From contig CALVBC010000002.1 in the NCBI GenBank assembly GCA_944325685.1, positions 1 through 64,000 on the forward strand: a DNA stretch of 64,000 nt, in the 5' to 3' direction. The position numbers were made by a program, and so were the translations under genes. Of the stretch, positions 62,911-64,000 are shown one piece after another (the stretch's first letter is position 1; every line of letters begins with the position of its first letter). The stretch comes from an uncultured Erysipelotrichaceae bacterium. GTDB lineage: Bacteria > Bacillota_I > Bacilli_A > Erysipelotrichales > Erysipelotrichaceae. The notes beneath the pieces are model-generated. The model was not told the DNA's origin, ran no database searches, and was given only the letters and a program-made list of their open reading frames with translations.

Positions 62911-64000
62911 CTTCATTCCCTCCTAGTTTTTGATCAAGATAACTGACAAGATCTTCTGACTTGACGACCTCTTGGACCTTGGTCATGTTATCTTTGATAT
63001 TGACTTTATCTTCTTTGATCTCATCTTCACCGATGATGATCGTATATTTAGCTTTATAACGGTCGACTGACTTAAATTGTGACTTTAATGAGCGCTTGTA
63101 ATAATTGACCATGACACTAAAGCCATTGCGCCTTAACATCTCTGCTACCTTAAGCGTATATGGATCACTATCGCTCAGATCGATGATATAGACATCAGGC
63201 ACGATCGCAAGATCTGGGAAAGCTTGGGCTTGCTCGATCGCCATGATCAGACGTTCTTCTCCGATCGCAAAGCCGATCCCTGACATCTCAGGTCCACCCA
63301 TTTCCTTTACGAGGTTATCATATCGGCCACCACCGAAGATGGTGCTCTGTGACCCTGCTTCTTTATTGGTGCTGATGACTTCAAAGACGGTATCGGTATA
63401 GTAATCTAGACCTCTTACCATATGCTCATCGATCGTATATGGGATCTCTAAGGCATCGAGATACTTTAAGACATCATTAAAGTATGCACTAGCTTCTTCA
63501 TCGAGGTACTCTTTGATCGTCGGTGCTTTTTGGATCACTTCTAATTCATGATCGACCTTACAATCTAAGATCCTTAAAGGATTTTTCTCTAAGCGCATCT
63601 TACAATCAGCGCATAGCTCATCACTGTGTGGTCTAAAGTAGTCTTTTAGAGCTTCGATATAACGCGCTCTTGAAACGTTATTGCCTAAGGTATTGATATG
63701 GACTTCGATATCATTTATCCCTAATGTCCTTAAAAAGGTATAGCCTAAAGCGATGACTTCCGCATCGATCATCGCTGACTTTTCCCCTAATACTTCGATA
63801 CCGAGTTGGTTGAATTGCCTTTGACGACCCTTTTGTGGTCTTTCATAGCGGAACATCTCTTCGATATAAGCGAGCTTGACTGGCGCTTCTTGCGCATACA
63901 TCTTGTGTTGGATATAGGAGCGGATCACCCCAGCTGTACCCTCAGGTCTTAGCGTCAGAGAATCCTTGCCATTGATACTAAAGGTAAACATCTCCTTAGT
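62903..64000 (-). CDS. hisS: Histidyl-tRNA synthetase (N-terminus off the right edge)
   Basis: HisRS, class II. 365 residues are present, starting in frame at the window edge (TKEMFTFSINGKDSLTLRPEGTAG); about 55-60 N-terminal residues, including motif 1, are missing. The methionine at 63989-63991 is internal. Visible are motif 2 EEMFRYERPQKGRQRQFNQLG, the histidine loop MVRGLDYYTDTVFEV, GGGRYDNLV, motif 3 GIGFAIGEERL and the anticodon domain. CADCK...LDCK is a Cys set common in the family. Confidence 0.96.
   Translation of the reverse strand, partial: TKEMFTFSINGKDSLTLRPEGTAGVIRSYIQHKMYAQEAPVKLAYIEEMFRYERPQKGRQRQFNQLGIEVLGEKSAMIDAEVIALGYTFLRTLGINDIEVHINTLGNNVSRARYIEALKDYFRPHSDELCADCKMRLEKNPLRILDCKVDHELEVIQKAPTIKEYLDEEASAYFNDVLKYLDALEIPYTIDEHMVRGLDYYTDTVFEVISTNKEAGSQSTIFGGGRYDNLVKEMGGPEMSGIGFAIGEERLIMAIEQAQAFPDLAIVPDVYIIDLSDSDPYTLKVAEMLRRNGFSVMVNYYKRSLKSQFKSVDRYKAKYTIIIGEDEIKEDKVNIKDNMTKVQEVVKSEDLVSYLDQKLGGNEDE

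Overview
The window looks like chromosomal DNA of a low-GC Gram-positive bacterium (Firmicutes). The best guess is an Erysipelotrichia-like gut anaerobe. The grounds are Firmicutes gene order (rpsB-tsf-pyrH-frr-uppS-cdsA-dxr-rseP; rpsP-khpA-rimM-trmD-rplS-rbgA-rnhB-dprA-topA-trmFO-xerC), the SufU-type Fe-S system, single-chain pyruvate:ferredoxin oxidoreductase, lipoproteins with LxxC lipoboxes, AGGAGG ribosome sites and acyl-glycerol glycosyltransferases. TGA is used as an ordinary stop, so the code is standard. Most genes are unusually rich in GATC and in Ile-ATC codons. No tRNA, rRNA, CRISPR array, insertion sequence or prophage was seen.

Layout. 1-4543 (minus): sufC-sufD-sufS-sufU-sufB, an Fe-S assembly operon cut by the left edge in sufB. 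4711-7063 (plus): an anchored parvulin foldase, a foldase-like lipoprotein and a HIT hydrolase. 7093-12798 (minus): a glycolipid operon with a thioredoxin-like lipoprotein, a UPF0104 membrane protein, a diacylglycerol glucosyltransferase fused to RecX, the YhaM nuclease and a second GT4 enzyme. 12893-16859 (minus): a 1248-residue beta-helix surface protein of foreign-looking composition. It is preceded by an intrinsic terminator, a short ORF and 17 copies of a tetranucleotide repeat. 17118-18396 (plus): a truncated plsY-like gene running into a GT28 glycolipid glycosyltransferase. 18638-22147 (minus): nifJ. 22250-28840: small lipoproteins and a cell-wall cluster (PASTA protein, glucosaminidase, membrane protein, orphan Phd antitoxin with operator palindromes). 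28902-38815 (minus): the translation, isoprenoid and phospholipid operon from rpsB to rseP and galE, with dxs inserted. 38854-41738: SPFH protein with an RHH regulator, and a CBS-type pyrophosphatase. 41757-52944 (minus): DNA topology and repair, ribosome assembly and RNA modification genes, with a divergent Imm5-like gene. 53118-56852: a GT4 enzyme, a DUF885 lipoprotein, a monofunctional transglycosylase and YneF. 56873-57018: a structured, possibly 6S-like RNA. 57054-60983: a 1309-residue coiled-coil protein. 61168-64000: aspS and a partial hisS.

Two signals stand out. One is the arrangement upstream of the surface protein: the number of repeat units decides in which frame a short leader ORF is read, and in one frame it ends three bases before a terminator hairpin that precedes the surface gene. 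This could be a phase-variable attenuator. The other is a recurring start layout, TATAAT followed by six (once seven) bases and then ATG with no ribosome site, at several unrelated genes. It suggests leaderless mRNAs are common here.
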